Shown in pieces: positions 9,630-21,861 of a stretch of 59,073 nucleotides of DNA. This stretch comes from Thermus aquaticus. Lineage in GTDB: Bacteria > Deinococcota > Deinococci > Deinococcales > Thermaceae. Below the pieces are notes generated by a model that saw only the letters and a program-made list of their open reading frames with translations, was not told the origin of the DNA and ran no database searches. Location of the stretch: positions 2,013,832 to 2,072,904 of the forward strand of contig NZ_LHCI01000106.1 in the NCBI RefSeq assembly GCF_001280255.1. Reading direction: 5' to 3'. The position numbers and the translations under genes are program-made. Numbering within the stretch: the stretch's first letter is position 1; every line of letters starts with the position of its first letter.

Positions 9630-10196
9630 ATGGTGAGGGGCGTGGGGCGCTATCTTCTCCCCCTGGCCCTTCTCCTCGCCCTGGTCCTGGCGCTTTTGGC
9701 CCGCCCTCCCCAGGCGCCCGAGGCGCGCCCGGAGGTGCGCCTGCTGGGCGTGGAGTTCACCCTTTTCCCCGAGGAAAAGGGGGTGGAGTGGCGCTTCACG
9801 GCCCAGGAGATGGTGGAGGAAAAGGGGCTTTTCCGCATCCGGGGGGGGCTTTCCGGGGCCCGGTACGTGGAGGGGCGGCTGGACCTCCGCCTCTTCGCCC
9901 CCGAGGTGGTGGTGGAGGCGGGCGACAACCTCCGCGCCCCCTACGCCCGGGTGGAGATCCTCAAGGGGTGCTACCGCCTGGAGCTTTCCGCCCCCGGGAG
10001 GGGGGAGGTCCTCATCCGGCAGAAGGAGGGGTTCGCCGCCCCCTGGGTGCGGATAGAGGCCCCCAACCTCCGGGGGGAGGCTTTGGACTTCCGCTCCGAC
10101 TTCGCCCTGCAGAGGATAGAGGCGGGGAGCCCCCGGTTTGAGTTCCCCGCAGGGGGGGCGTTTGGTCCTTGCACCGTGGAAGGAGGAAGCTCATGA
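9630..10196 (+). CDS. LptC-like membrane-anchored envelope protein
   Basis: The 188-residue protein has one N-terminal transmembrane segment (YLLPLALLLALVLALLA) and then a periplasmic beta-rich domain with repeated strands (VEWRFTAQEMVEE, ARYVEGRLDLRLF). It resembles LptC/YrbK-type proteins, which pass lipid from the inner membrane to an LptA bridge. Sequence similarity is weak, and the call rests on topology and the next two genes. AAGGAG precedes the ATG. Its stop overlaps the ATG of the next gene (ATGA), indicating translational coupling. Confidence 0.6.
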   Translation: MVRGVGRYLLPLALLLALVLALLARPPQAPEARPEVRLLGVEFTLFPEEKGVEWRFTAQEMVEEKGLFRIRGGLSGARYVEGRLDLRLFAPEVVVEAGDNLRAPYARVEILKGCYRLELSAPGRGEVLIRQKEGFAAPWVRIEAPNLRGEALDFRSDFALQRIEAGSPRFEFPAGGAFGPCTVEGGSS

Positions 10197-11050
10197 GAAA
10201 GGCCTTCTGGCTGTTGCTTTTCGGCGTCAGTTTGGCGGCCTCCAGCGTCCGGGTCATCCAGGTGGAGGGGGGAAGGCTTTCCGGGGACCTGCGCTTTGGC
10301 CCCTGGACCTTTGAGGGGGGGGTGAGGGGGCGGGTCAAGGACCTGGAGATCCAGGCCCCCAGGGCCACCCTCCTCGCGCCCAAGGGCAAGACCATGCAGG
10401 AGGCGGAAGGGGAGAGGGAGGCCCGCTTTGAGGGGGGCGTGGTGGTGCGAAGGGGCCGGGTGGAGGCCCGGGGGCCCACCCTGGTCTACCGGGAGAAGAC
10501 GGGGGAAGGGGAGCTTCTAGGCCCCGCCAGGATGAGCCAGGAACCCAGGCCCGGGGAGGACCCGGTGGAGGTGGCGGCGGACCGCATGACCTTCCAGGTG
10601 GACACCGACACCTCCACCAGCGAAAACGCCCTTTTAAAAAGCGGCAACCAGGAGGGCCGGGCGGGCTTCGTCTACTACGAGGAGGAGAAGGGCCTGGCCG
10701 TCTTCACCGATGCCAAGGAGGTGGTCCTCACCCGCAAGCGCAGGGAGGGGGACCTGGTGATCCGGGCCAAGGAGGTGCGAAGTCTCACCGGGCCCAAGAG
10801 GCTCATCGCCACCGGGGGGGTGCGGCTCCAGGACGGGGACCTGTTGACCACCGGGGATAGCCTGTACTACGACGACACCACCGGGGAGGCCATCGTCCTG
10901 GGCAGGCCGGCGGTGAGCGAGAACAAGAAGGAAGGCTTCAGGCTTTCCGGCTCCACCCTCCTCCACAACGTGAACCGGCGCCAGGTTCGGGTCTACGGCA
11001 AGCCCTTCCGCCTGCCCCTCGAGGACTTTAAAAAGCTCGGGGAGAAGTAG
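10193..11050 (+). CDS. LptA/OstA-like periplasmic protein
   Basis: The 285-residue protein has a signal peptide (MRKAFWLLLFGVSLAAS) followed by repeated beta strands in the OstA/LptA style: VEVAADRMTFQVDTDTST, ATGGVRLQDGDLLTTGDSLY, and ENKKEGFRLSGSTLLHN. The OstA domain forms a beta-jellyroll groove that carries lipid across the periplasm. The ATG at 10193 overlaps the upstream stop; the TTG at 10169 was rejected because it breaks the signal peptide. Middle gene of three coupled envelope genes. Thermus lacks classical lipopolysaccharide, so the cargo is unknown. Confidence 0.78.
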   Translation: MRKAFWLLLFGVSLAASSVRVIQVEGGRLSGDLRFGPWTFEGGVRGRVKDLEIQAPRATLLAPKGKTMQEAEGEREARFEGGVVVRRGRVEARGPTLVYREKTGEGELLGPARMSQEPRPGEDPVEVAADRMTFQVDTDTSTSENALLKSGNQEGRAGFVYYEEEKGLAVFTDAKEVVLTRKRREGDLVIRAKEVRSLTGPKRLIATGGVRLQDGDLLTTGDSLYYDDTTGEAIVLGRPAVSENKKEGFRLSGSTLLHNVNRRQVRVYGKPFRLPLEDFKKLGEK

Positions 11051-11967
11051 TGGGCCGAATCCTCCTTCTCGCCCTGGTCGTAGCTCTGGCCTTGGCCCAG
11101 GAGATCTTCCGGCCCCAGGTGGAGCTAACCCGCAAGGAAAAGAAGGTGGTGGCCTGGGTGAGCGGGGAGGAGGGAAGCCTCTTCTACGCCGACTACGGGG
11201 ACCTCTACCGAGGAACGCTCCTTGCCCTTTCGGAAGACCGGGTGCGGGTGGGGGAGAGGGTCTTCTTCCGAGATGGGGGAAGCGCCGTGGAGGAAGGGTT
11301 GCAGGTGGGGGAGGAGGTGGAGGCCGCCTACAACCCGGACTGGGAGCGGGAGGGCCTGCCCTACCTCATGCGCTTAAGGCGGGCGGGGAAGGAGGGGGAG
11401 CGCTACCTGCGCCTCGTCCTCTACGACCCCAAGGGCGTGGAGGTGCGCCTGGGCGAGGAGGTGGAGGCCCGGGGAAGCCTGGGCGTGGTAGAGCGGGGCG
11501 GGGAGGAGAACCTCTTCCTCTCCGGCGGGGAGGCCCGGTACCTGGAGGAGGAGGGGCGGCTTCAGGTGGACCCCAGGCCCGGGGAGGTCCTGGTGGCCCA
11601 AGGGGCGGTGCGGGTCAAGGGAAGCCGCCTCCTCTACCGGAATGAGACCGGGGAGGCCCTTCTGGAAGGCCCCCTCGAGGTCCAAAGGGAGGGAGAGAAG
11701 CCCCTAAAGGGCCGGGCGGGAAGCCTCCGCTACCTCCTGGACGAGGACCGACTTTGGCTTTTGGGGGGCGTGGAGCTCACCCAGGGCGGGCGCACCACCA
11801 AGGCCCAAAGGGCCCTCCTTCACGAGAAGGAGGGGTACGCCTACCTCTTTGGCGGGGTGGAGAGCCGGGACGAGAAGGGGTTCGTGCGGGGGGAAAGGGT
11901 CCGCTACAGCCTGAGGACGGGGGAGGTGGTGGTCCTCTTCGGGGTCCAGGGGGAGTTCCGCGACTAA
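11050..11967 (+). CDS. LptA/OstA-like periplasmic protein, second copy
   Basis: The 305-residue protein begins with a signal peptide (MGRILLLALVVALALA, cut near AQE). It consists of beta-strand repeats, clearest in the second half (GAVRVKGSRLLYRNETGEA, GRAGSLRYLLDEDRLWLLGG, FVRGERVRYSLRTGEVVV), matching the OstA pattern of strand pairs ending in xxG. Its first 140 residues are less repetitive and may be another beta domain. The GTG start overlaps the preceding TAG. It is the last of three coupled genes and ends in the 103-bp repeat. An envelope lipid-carrier role is inferred. Confidence 0.72.
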   Translation: MGRILLLALVVALALAQEIFRPQVELTRKEKKVVAWVSGEEGSLFYADYGDLYRGTLLALSEDRVRVGERVFFRDGGSAVEEGLQVGEEVEAAYNPDWEREGLPYLMRLRRAGKEGERYLRLVLYDPKGVEVRLGEEVEARGSLGVVERGGEENLFLSGGEARYLEEEGRLQVDPRPGEVLVAQGAVRVKGSRLLYRNETGEALLEGPLEVQREGEKPLKGRAGSLRYLLDEDRLWLLGGVELTQGGRTTKAQRALLHEKEGYAYLFGGVESRDEKGFVRGERVRYSLRTGEVVVLFGVQGEFRD

Positions 11968-12067
11968 AGTACCCCACCGCGGCTTTCGCCGCGGTGGGGG
12001 CCCCAAAAAACCCTTCCCCAGCCCCGACTTGGGCACCCCATGGTGCGCAACAAAGCGCGGGCACTTA
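11965..12067 (+). repeat. 103-bp hairpin repeat between convergent genes (copy 1)
   Basis: This unit begins with the TAA of the plus-strand gene and ends with the TTA that is the stop of the minus-strand ATPase gene. It has a perfect stem (ACCGCGGC/GCCGCGGT, about 11974-11994), then GGGGGCCCC, an A-run, a second half with weaker hairpins, and ends GCACTTA. The reverse complement of 49425-49528 matches it at roughly 88 percent by eye. It probably acts as a two-way terminator. Confidence 0.85.
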
Positions 12068-13555
12068 GGCGGAGATACCTGCCATCAAGAGGCCCAGGCG
12101 CTCCTCCGTGGCCTCCTGGGGGGTGAGCTCCCCCATGATCCGGCCCCCGTACATGACCAGGATGCGGTCGGAGAGGGCCAGGATCTCGGAGAGGTCGGCG
12201 GAGACCAGAAGCACCGCCAGGCCCTGGTCCCGGGCCGCCACCAGCTCCTTGTGGATGAACTCAATGGCCCCCACGTCTACGCCCCGGGTGGGCTGGGCGG
12301 CGATGAGGAGCCTGGGGCCTCTGAGGAGCTCGCGCCCCACCACGATCTTCTGCTGGTTGCCCCCGGAGAAGCGCCTGGCGGAGAGCTCGGTTGAGCGGGG
12401 GCGGACGTCAAACTCCTCCACCAGGGCCCTGGCGTGGGCCTCCATGGCGCCTTCGTCCAGGAAGCCCAGGAAGCCCCGGAAGGGAGGGCGGTGCTGGTCC
12501 CCTAGGATGGCGTTCTCCCTGACGGAGAAGTCCAGGACCAGGCCCCGGGCTAGGCGGTCTTCGGGGATGTGGCTCACCAGAAGCGCCCGCACCTCCCGGG
12601 CCGAGGAGGGAAGGGGCTTGCCCAGGTAGCGGGCCACCCCCCGGTAGCGGCGGAGCCCGGTGAGGGCTTCCACCAGCTCCGTCTGGCCGTTGCCCTCCAC
12701 GCCGGCGATGCCCACGATCTCCCCAGCCCGCACGCTGAAGCTCACCCCCTTGAGGCGGGGCGGGGCCTCGAGGCCCTCCACCTCCAGGACCACCTCTTTC
12801 GGCCTGGCGGGGCCCTTTTCCACCCTGAGGACCACCTCCCGGCCCACCATCATCCGGGCCAGGGCCTCCACCGAGGTTTCCCGGGTTTTCACCGTGCCCA
12901 CCACCCTGCCGTCCCGGACCACGGTGATGCGGTCCGAGACCTCCAGGACCTCCTTGAGCTTGTGGCTGATGAAGATGACGGCGTTCCCCTTGGCCACGTA
13001 GGTCCTGAGGAAGCGGAAAAGCTCCTCGGCCTCCTGGGGGGTGAGTACGGCGGTGGGCTCGTCCAGGATCAGGATCCGGGCCTCCCGGTAGAGGGCCTTG
13101 AGGATCTCTACCCGCTGTTGCAGGCCCACGGGGAGGTTCTCTACCTTCTCGTCCAAGGGCACCTGGAAGCCCAGCTCCTCCATGAGCCTCTGGGCCTTTT
13201 CCCGGGCCATCTCCAGGTTCAGGAAGAGGGAGCTTCCCGGCTCCAGGCCCAGGACCAGGTTCTCCAGCACCGTGAAGGGCTCCACCAGCATGAAGTGCTG
13301 GTGCACCATGCCGATCCCCGCCCGGATGGCATCCTGGGGGCTTCTGGGTTTGTAGGGCTTCCCGTCCACCCACATCTCCCCCTCGTCCGCCGGCTGGAGG
13401 CCGTAGACGATCTTCATCAGGGTGGACTTGCCCGCCCCGTTTTCCCCCACCAAGGCCAGCACCTCCCCCCACTCCAGGTCCAGGCTGATGCGATCGTTGG
13501 CCAGGACCAGGGGGAAGCGCTTGGTGATGTCCCTAAGGAGAAGCGCCTTAGACAC
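12065..13555 (-). CDS. ABC transporter ATPase, BMP/nucleoside type (double cassette)
   Basis: The 496-residue protein carries two ABC domains, as in the sugar/nucleoside uptake class. Cassette 1 has Walker [10 protein letters not shown], an [16 protein letters not shown]-loop region, a poorly conserved signature ([12 protein letters not shown]) and Walker [12 protein letters not shown]. Cassette 2 has a degenerate Walker A ([12 protein letters not shown]), signature [15 protein letters not shown] and an altered Walker B region ([12 protein letters not shown]). The HQHFML run is typical of the BMP-linked purine nucleoside importers. The start chosen is GTG 13555, 6 bases after a TATACT box (leaderless); the TTG at 13573 lies upstream of that box. 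The partner permease genes are not here. Confidence 0.88.
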   Translation of the reverse strand: MSKALLLRDITKRFPLVLANDRISLDLEWGEVLALVGENGAGKSTLMKIVYGLQPADEGEMWVDGKPYKPRSPQDAIRAGIGMVHQHFMLVEPFTVLENLVLGLEPGSSLFLNLEMAREKAQRLMEELGFQVPLDEKVENLPVGLQQRVEILKALYREARILILDEPTAVLTPQEAEELFRFLRTYVAKGNAVIFISHKLKEVLEVSDRITVVRDGRVVGTVKTRETSVEALARMMVGREVVLRVEKGPARPKEVVLEVEGLEAPPRLKGVSFSVRAGEIVGIAGVEGNGQTELVEALTGLRRYRGVARYLGKPLPSSAREVRALLVSHIPEDRLARGLVLDFSVRENAILGDQHRPPFRGFLGFLDEGAMEAHARALVEEFDVRPRSTELSARRFSGGNQQKIVVGRELLRGPRLLIAAQPTRGVDVGAIEFIHKELVAARDQGLAVLLVSADLSEILALSDRILVMYGGRIMGELTPQEATEERLGLLMAGISA

Positions 13556-13561
13556 GGCTGA

Positions 13562-13567
13562 AGTATA
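13562..13567 (-). promoter_or_regulatory. -10 box for the ABC ATPase gene
   Basis: TATACT on the minus strand, 6 bases before GTG 13555 and just after the hairpin that ends the binding-protein gene. This lets the ATPase be transcribed separately from the binding protein. Confidence 0.6.
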
Positions 13568-13574
13568 AGGCAAA

Positions 13575-13600
13575 GGCCGGGGACCCCTAGGCCCCCGGCC
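13575..13600 (-). terminator. Hairpin between binding protein and ATPase genes
   Basis: Arms GGCCGGGG (13575-13582) and CCCCGGCC (13593-13600) with a 10-base loop, followed on the minus strand by CTTTG. It may reduce readthrough so that the binding protein is made in excess over the ATPase. Confidence 0.7.
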
Positions 13601-13611
13601 TGGCCAAAGCG

Positions 13612-14736
<1,125 letters not shown>

Positions 14737-14767
14737 CTCCACCTCCCATGGCTCTTCGCCGGGGGCT

Positions 14768-14773
14768 ATTATA
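14768..14773 (-). promoter_or_regulatory. -10 box for the BMP gene, partly made by the IS end
   Basis: TATAAT on the minus strand overlaps the outer bases of the IS terminal repeat (14771-14790). The IS insertion therefore supplied the upstream half of this promoter. Confidence 0.55.
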
Positions 14774-15185
14774 ACCCAAGTTGCTACCTAAGCCATTTCC
14801 TGAGTTAGAAGCTTCAGGTTGTGGGCCAAGACGAAGGAGAGCACCTTGATGACGAAGCCCTCTTGGGTCACGGCGTGAATGCGCCGGGGAAACATGGCGT
14901 GCAACATGCCCCTCACATTCTCCACCACCCTCCGCCCCACGATGGCCAGGTACTGCAACCAGGGCACATACCGCCGACTGTTCCCCCTGCGGATGACCAT
15001 GGGAACGATCCCCTGCGCCTCCCGAAGCAGGTCCTCCAGGTGTTTCCCTGACGGGAAAGCAGCGTAGTCGGGAGCGGGGTGCGCGGATGTTCCCGCAGGC
15101 GGGGAGGGGGAAGGTGTCCAAGGCGTAGGCCTGGGCCTGGTGGAGGTTCTTCCAGACCTGGGAGAGGAGGTGAAGGAGGGGCAGG

Positions 15186-15221
15186 AAGAGGGGGTAGAGG
15201 GGGTAGAGGGGGTAGAGGGCG
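15186..15221. repeat. 9-bp tandem repeat inside the transposase remnant
   Basis: About four units of TAGAGGGGG or a close variant, encoding LYP-LYP-LYP on the minus strand. Unit number probably varies by replication slippage. Confidence 0.75.
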
Positions 15222-15426
15222 TGGAGCCTGCGGTTGAAGCGGCTTGGGGAGGGGACGTGGGTGAAGAGGTTCAGGTCTTTGGCGAGGGCCAGGGCTTTGT
15301 TGTGCTTGCCACCGAGTTCCATGGCGGCGAGTATGGCGAGGGTAAGGATGACGCTGGAGGGAACCTTGGTCTGGGGCTCGTCCTTGTGGCCCATTGCCTG
15401 GAGGGCGTCGTCTATGATGCAAAAGG

Positions 15427-15454
15427 CCGCTATGGTGCGCGAAAGCATAGCGGC
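15427..15454. other. Hairpin over the transposase start region
   Basis: Arms GCCGCTATG and CATAGCGGC form a 9-bp stem that hides the transposase start codon in any transcript entering from the minus-strand side. On the plus strand it is followed by ACTATTTTTTC, so it can also end transcripts leaving the element. Confidence 0.65.
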
Positions 15455-15495
15455 CACTATTTTTTCTGGCCCAGGGGGTAGGTAGCAACTTGGGT

Positions 15496-15501
15496 TATGC
15501 T
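15496..15501 (+). promoter_or_regulatory. -10 box for the antiporter gene at the IS edge
   Basis: TATGCT spans the end of the right IS repeat and flanking DNA, 11 bases before ATG 15513. It mirrors the TATAAT at the other end of the element. Confidence 0.5.
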
Positions 15502-15512
15502 ACCCTTGGGGC

Positions 15513-17048
15513 ATGGAGGCCCTCTGGGTGGCCGCCGCCTTCGCCCTCGGCCTCCTGGCTAACCGCCTGGGCCTCCCCCCCCTGGTGGGGTATTTGGGGG
15601 CGGGCTTTGGCCTGCACACCCTGGGCTTCCGGGAGACCGAGTTCTTGGCCCACGCCGCCGAGATGGGGGTTCTCCTCCTCCTCTTCAGCGTGGGCCTGAA
15701 GCTCAGGCTCAAGGACCTCCTCGAGGCCCGGGTCCTGGGCGTGGGAGGGCTTTCCCTCCTCCTCTTCAGCCTTCTGGCCCTGCCCCTCGTGGGGCTTTTC
15801 CCTCTGGCCCTGGCCCTGGGCTTCTCTAGCACCGTCATGGTCCTCAAGCTCCTGGAGGACAAAAGGGAGCTCACCGCCTACCACGGCCGGCTGGCCATCG
15901 GCATCCTCATCCTGCAGGACCTGGTGGCCGTGGGCCTTCTCGCCCTCTACGGGGCCAAGGCGGTGAGCCCCTGGGCCCTCCTCCTCCTCTTCTTTCCCCT
16001 CCTGCGCTTCCTTTTGGCCTGGCTCCTGGAAAAAAGCGGCCACGACGAGCTCCTGGTCCTCTTCGGCCTGGGCCTGGCCCTCCTGGGCGGGGAGGGCTTC
16101 CGCCAGCTCGGGCTTTCCCCCGAGCTGGGGGCCCTCTTCATGGGGGCCCTCCTCTCGGGCCACGCCAAGGGGGCGGAGATGGCCAAGGCCCTCTGGAGCC
16201 TCAAGGAGGCCTTTTTGGTGGCCTTCTTCCTGGAGATCGGCATGAAGCAGGGCCTGGCGGACGTGGAGGTGGGGCCTCTCTTTGGGCTTCTCCTCCTCTC
16301 CCTCCTCAAGGCCCCCCTCTTCTTCCTCCTCTTCCTCCTCCTGGGCCTCCGGGCCCGCACGGGCTTCGTGGCCGGGGTCTATCTGGGTAACTACTCGGAG
16401 TTCGCCCTGATCGTGGGCGTGGCCCTGGAGCGGGCGGGGCTTCTGCCCCTGGGCCTGGCCACCCTGGCCCTGACGGTGGCCCTTTCCATGGTGCTCTCGG
16501 CCCCCCCGGCCCGCCACAGCCACTCCCTTTACCGCCGTTTGGAGCCCCTCCTCCTCCGCCTGGAGCGCCGAGGCCCCCACCCCGACCAGGAGCCCCAAGG
16601 CCTGGACGGGGCCACGGCCCTCATCGTCGGTATGGGCCGCACCGGAGGGGCCGTCTACCGGATCCTGGAGGCGAGGGGGGAAAGGCCCGTGGGCCTGGAC
16701 GCCGACCCGGAGAAGGTGGAGCGCCACCGGGCCAAGGGCCGGAGGGTCCTCTACGGCGACGCCGAGGACCCGGAGCTTTGGGAGAGGCTGGACCTCTCGG
16801 GGCTCAAGGCGGTGGTCCTGGCCCTGCCCGACCTGGAGGCCAAGCTCCTCGCCGCCCGCTGGATCAAGGAGCGGGGCTTCGGGGGCCTGGTGGCCGCCAC
16901 CAGCTTCCACCTGGAGGAGGACCCCGCCCTGAAGGCCGCCGGCGTGGACCTCCTCTTCCACCCCTTGCGCGAGGCGGGGGAGCGCCTGGCGGAAAGGGTT
17001 CTGGAGGAACTGGCTATAATGGATGGGGTGAGCCATGGCCGGTCATAG
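15513..17048 (+). CDS. CPA2-family cation/proton antiporter with C-terminal TrkA-N domain
   Basis: The 511-residue protein has about 12 hydrophobic segments (residues 1-340) of the Na+/H+ exchanger fold. It contains GFSSTVMVLKLLEDKRE and the ion-site helix ILILQDLVAVG, whose Q-D pair is typical of KefB/KefC-like electroneutral exchangers rather than the D-D of NhaA/NapA. A TrkA-N (RCK) nucleotide-binding domain follows (ALIVGMGRTGGAVYRILEAR, then GDAEDPELWERL). It likely exports K+ or Na+ in exchange for H+ under NAD(H) or nucleotide control; the ion is not certain. Its tail overlaps yebC by 14 bases and carries the yebC promoter. Confidence 0.88.
   Translation: MEALWVAAAFALGLLANRLGLPPLVGYLGAGFGLHTLGFRETEFLAHAAEMGVLLLLFSVGLKLRLKDLLEARVLGVGGLSLLLFSLLALPLVGLFPLALALGFSSTVMVLKLLEDKRELTAYHGRLAIGILILQDLVAVGLLALYGAKAVSPWALLLLFFPLLRFLLAWLLEKSGHDELLVLFGLGLALLGGEGFRQLGLSPELGALFMGALLSGHAKGAEMAKALWSLKEAFLVAFFLEIGMKQGLADVEVGPLFGLLLLSLLKAPLFFLLFLLLGLRARTGFVAGVYLGNYSEFALIVGVALERAGLLPLGLATLALTVALSMVLSAPPARHSHSLYRRLEPLLLRLERRGPHPDQEPQGLDGATALIVGMGRTGGAVYRILEARGERPVGLDADPEKVERHRAKGRRVLYGDAEDPELWERLDLSGLKAVVLALPDLEAKLLAARWIKERGFGGLVAATSFHLEEDPALKAAGVDLLFHPLREAGERLAERVLEELAIMDGVSHGRS
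17015..17020 (+). promoter_or_regulatory. -10 box for yebC inside the antiporter gene
   Basis: A perfect TATAAT sits 14 bases before ATG 17035 in the last codons of the antiporter, leaving a very short leader containing GGTGAG. Confidence 0.6.
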
Positions 17049-17769
17049 CAAGTGGGCGCAGATCAAACGCAAAAAGGCCGCCAACGACCTGAAGCGCGGC
17101 AAGATCATCTCCAAGCACCTCCGGGCCATCCAAGCGGCCGCCCGGGCGGGGGGAAGCCCCTACCCCGAGGCCAACGTCCAGCTACGCAACGCCATTGAGG
17201 CCGCCCGGGCCGACGACGTGCCCATGGAGAACATTGAGCGCCTTCTCGCCAAGCTCCAAGGAGGCGGCGAGGGCGCCGAGCAGTACGAGGAGATCGTCTA
17301 CGAGGGGTACGCCCCGGGGGGCGTGGCCGTCTTGGTTTACGCCCTCACCGACAACCGCAACCGCACCGCCGGCGAGGTGCGCCACGTCTTCGGCAAGTAC
17401 GGGGGCTCTTTGGGCACCTCCGGGAGCGTGGCCTGGCAGTTTGAGAAGCGGGGGGTCATCGTCTCGGAGAACACCGAGGCCGCCCAGGAGGCCGCCATTG
17501 AGCTGGGGGCCCTGGACCTCGAGGAGGAAGGGGAAAGCCTCACCATCTACACCGAGCCCGGCGAGGTCTTCCGCATCGCCGAGGCCCTGAAGGCCCGGGG
17601 CATCCGGGTGGAGGACGCCGAGGTCATCCAGCGTCCCCAGAACGTGGTGGCCCTTCCCCCCGAGGAGGCGGCCAAGGTCCTGCGGCTGGTGGAGGCCCTC
17701 GAGGACCTGGACGACGTGCAGAACGTCTACACCAACCTGGACCCCGAAAGCCTCCAGGTGGAGGCCTAA
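17035..17769 (+). CDS. yebC: YebC/TACO1-family protein
   Basis: The 244-residue protein starts with the family signature MAGHSKWAQIKRKKAANDLK and carries YEGYAPGGVAVLVYALTDN and the VAWQFEKRGVI region of domain 2. Members were long called transcription regulators. Recent work on YebC and TACO1 links the family to ribosome function on polyproline stretches. Which role applies in Thermus is not shown here. Full length, no anomalies. It is transcribed at least partly from its own TATAAT and ends at a hairpin shared with convergent secA. Confidence 0.95.
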   Translation: MAGHSKWAQIKRKKAANDLKRGKIISKHLRAIQAAARAGGSPYPEANVQLRNAIEAARADDVPMENIERLLAKLQGGGEGAEQYEEIVYEGYAPGGVAVLVYALTDNRNRTAGEVRHVFGKYGGSLGTSGSVAWQFEKRGVIVSENTEAAQEAAIELGALDLEEEGESLTIYTEPGEVFRIAEALKARGIRVEDAEVIQRPQNVVALPPEEAAKVLRLVEALEDLDDVQNVYTNLDPESLQVEA

Positions 17770-17770
17770 T

Positions 17771-17798
17771 CCCCGTCCTGGCTTGCGCCAGGATGGGG
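17771..17798. terminator. Two-way hairpin between yebC and secA
   Basis: Arms CCCCGTCCTGG (17771-17781) and CCAGGATGGGG (17788-17798) follow directly after the yebC stop, with secA ending at 17810 from the other side. Same layout as the repeated 3'-end hairpins elsewhere in the window. Confidence 0.8.
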
Positions 17799-17809
17799 AC
17801 CCTGGGGGG

Positions 17810-20803
<2,994 letters not shown>

Positions 20804-20813
20804 CCTAAGCCCG

Positions 20814-20819
20814 ATTGTA
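20814..20819 (-). promoter_or_regulatory. -10 box for secA
   Basis: TACAAT on the minus strand, 10 bases before ATG 20803, giving a leader of only a few bases. Confidence 0.55.
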
Positions 20820-20841
20820 CCCCGCTTGGATGAGAAACCCT

Positions 20842-21810
20842 TCAGGGGGCCTCGAGGGGCCAGTAGGCGGTGGCCCCCAAGGAGAGGGGGCTTGGGGGGA
20901 GGCCCGCCTGGAAGCGCCGCCAGGCGGCCAGGGCGATCATGGCCCCGTTGTCCTGGGAAAGCCCCTTGGGGGGGAAGTGGACCTCCAACCCCGCCTCCTT
21001 GAAGCGGGCCTGGAGGACCTGGTTGGCCGCCACCCCTCCGGCCACCAGGAGGACCCGGTGCCCCGTGTCCCGGGCCGCCCTCAGGACCACCTGGGCCAGG
21101 TGCCCGATGGCCGCCTCCTGGAAGCCCCGGGCGAGCCCCGGCTTGGGAAGGCCCTTTTCCAAGAGCTGCAGGGCCTTGGTCTTGAGGCCGGAGAAGCTGA
21201 ACTCGTACCCCTCCTGGTCCTTGAGGGGGAGGGGAAAGGAAACAGGCTCCTCCGCCTCCTTGGCCAGGCGCTCAATCTCCGGCCCCCCGGGAAAGCCGAG
21301 GCCAAGAAGCCGCGCCACCTTGTCAAAGGCCTCCCCGGCGGCGTCGTCCCGGGTGGCCCCGAGGAGGCGGTAGCGCCCCAGGTCCAGGACCTCGTAGAGG
21401 TGGGTGTGCCCCCCCGAGGCCACCAGGGCCAGGAAGGGGGGCTTGAGGCCCTCGGGCCAGGCGGCGGCGATGTGGCCCTCCAGGTGGTGGATGGCGTAGA
21501 AGGGGCGCGTGAGGGCCCAGGCCAGGCCCTTGGCGAAGGTGTAGCCCACCAGGAGGGCCCCGATCAGGCCGGGCCCGCGGGTGGCGGCGATCAGGTCCAG
21601 GTCCTTGGGGCCGATCCCCGCCCGCCTCAGGGCCTCCTGGGTGAGGCGGGGGAGGACCTTGAGGTGCTCCCGGCTCGCCAGCTCCGGCACCACGCCGCCA
21701 TAGGCCTCGTGGAGGGTCTGGCTCTGGACCAGGTTCACCACCACCTGGCCGTCTTGCACCAGGCCTACCCCGGTGTCGTCGCAGGAGGTGTCTACGCCCA
21801 GGACCCACAT
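20842..21810 (-). CDS. tsaD: tRNA N6-adenosine threonylcarbamoyltransferase TsaD
   Basis: The 322-residue enzyme moves threonylcarbamoyl from TC-AMP to A37 of ANN-decoding tRNAs, working with TsaB/TsaE. It shows the Kae1/TsaD signatures: VDTSCDDT at the N-terminus (most homologues read SCDET), the metal ligand pair in [16 protein letters not shown], and a C-terminal [11 protein letters not shown]. Length is typical. The ATG at 21810 has GGGGAGG before it and a TAGAGT box just upstream. It is divergent from the BatA-like gene and followed by secA. Confidence 0.96.
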   Translation of the reverse strand: MWVLGVDTSCDDTGVGLVQDGQVVVNLVQSQTLHEAYGGVVPELASREHLKVLPRLTQEALRRAGIGPKDLDLIAATRGPGLIGALLVGYTFAKGLAWALTRPFYAIHHLEGHIAAAWPEGLKPPFLALVASGGHTHLYEVLDLGRYRLLGATRDDAAGEAFDKVARLLGLGFPGGPEIERLAKEAEEPVSFPLPLKDQEGYEFSFSGLKTKALQLLEKGLPKPGLARGFQEAAIGHLAQVVLRAARDTGHRVLLVAGGVAANQVLQARFKEAGLEVHFPPKGLSQDNGAMIALAAWRRFQAGLPPSPLSLGATAYWPLEAP

Positions 21811-21861
21811 CCTCCCCGCACTCTAGCAAAACCCCCCAAGGGCGGCTAGGCTCAAGGGAAG

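Larger units (their letters stand above)
14788..15457 (-). pseudogene. IS982-family transposase, deletion and frame change
   Basis: The minus strand begins at GTG 15457 (MAAMLSRTIAAFCIIDDALQ). It continues through the N-terminal domain typical of IS982 transposases (SVILTLAILAAMELGG, and SPSRFNRRLHAL) as far as ACGNIRAPRSRL. Near 15050-15065 the frame changes and the text jumps to the C-terminus (HLEDLLREAQGIVPMVIRRG, then VVENVRGMLHAMFPRRIHAV), ending at 14788. The DDE core between is missing, so no active transposase is made. The start region lies in a stem (15427-15454), as in many IS elements. A run of LYP repeats comes from 9-bp tandem units. Confidence 0.85.
14771..15498. mobile_element. 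IS982-like insertion sequence, internally deleted
   Basis: The element is bounded by perfect 20-bp inverted repeats (ATAACCCAAGTTGCTACCTA at 14771-14790 and its exact complement at 15479-15498). It is about 728 bp, while IS982-type elements are near 1 kb. It sits between the divergent BMP and antiporter genes. No clear target duplication is visible; the flanks share only TAT. The transposase reading frame is broken inside. Confidence 0.88.

Noticed and set aside
15186-15221. CRISPR-like tandem repeat
   Set aside because: Only about four 9-bp units with no spacers, inside a coding remnant.
15495-17036. 513-codon antisense frame over the antiporter gene
   Set aside because: Low-complexity E/G/Q-rich text typical of antisense frames in very GC-rich DNA; no motif and no SD.
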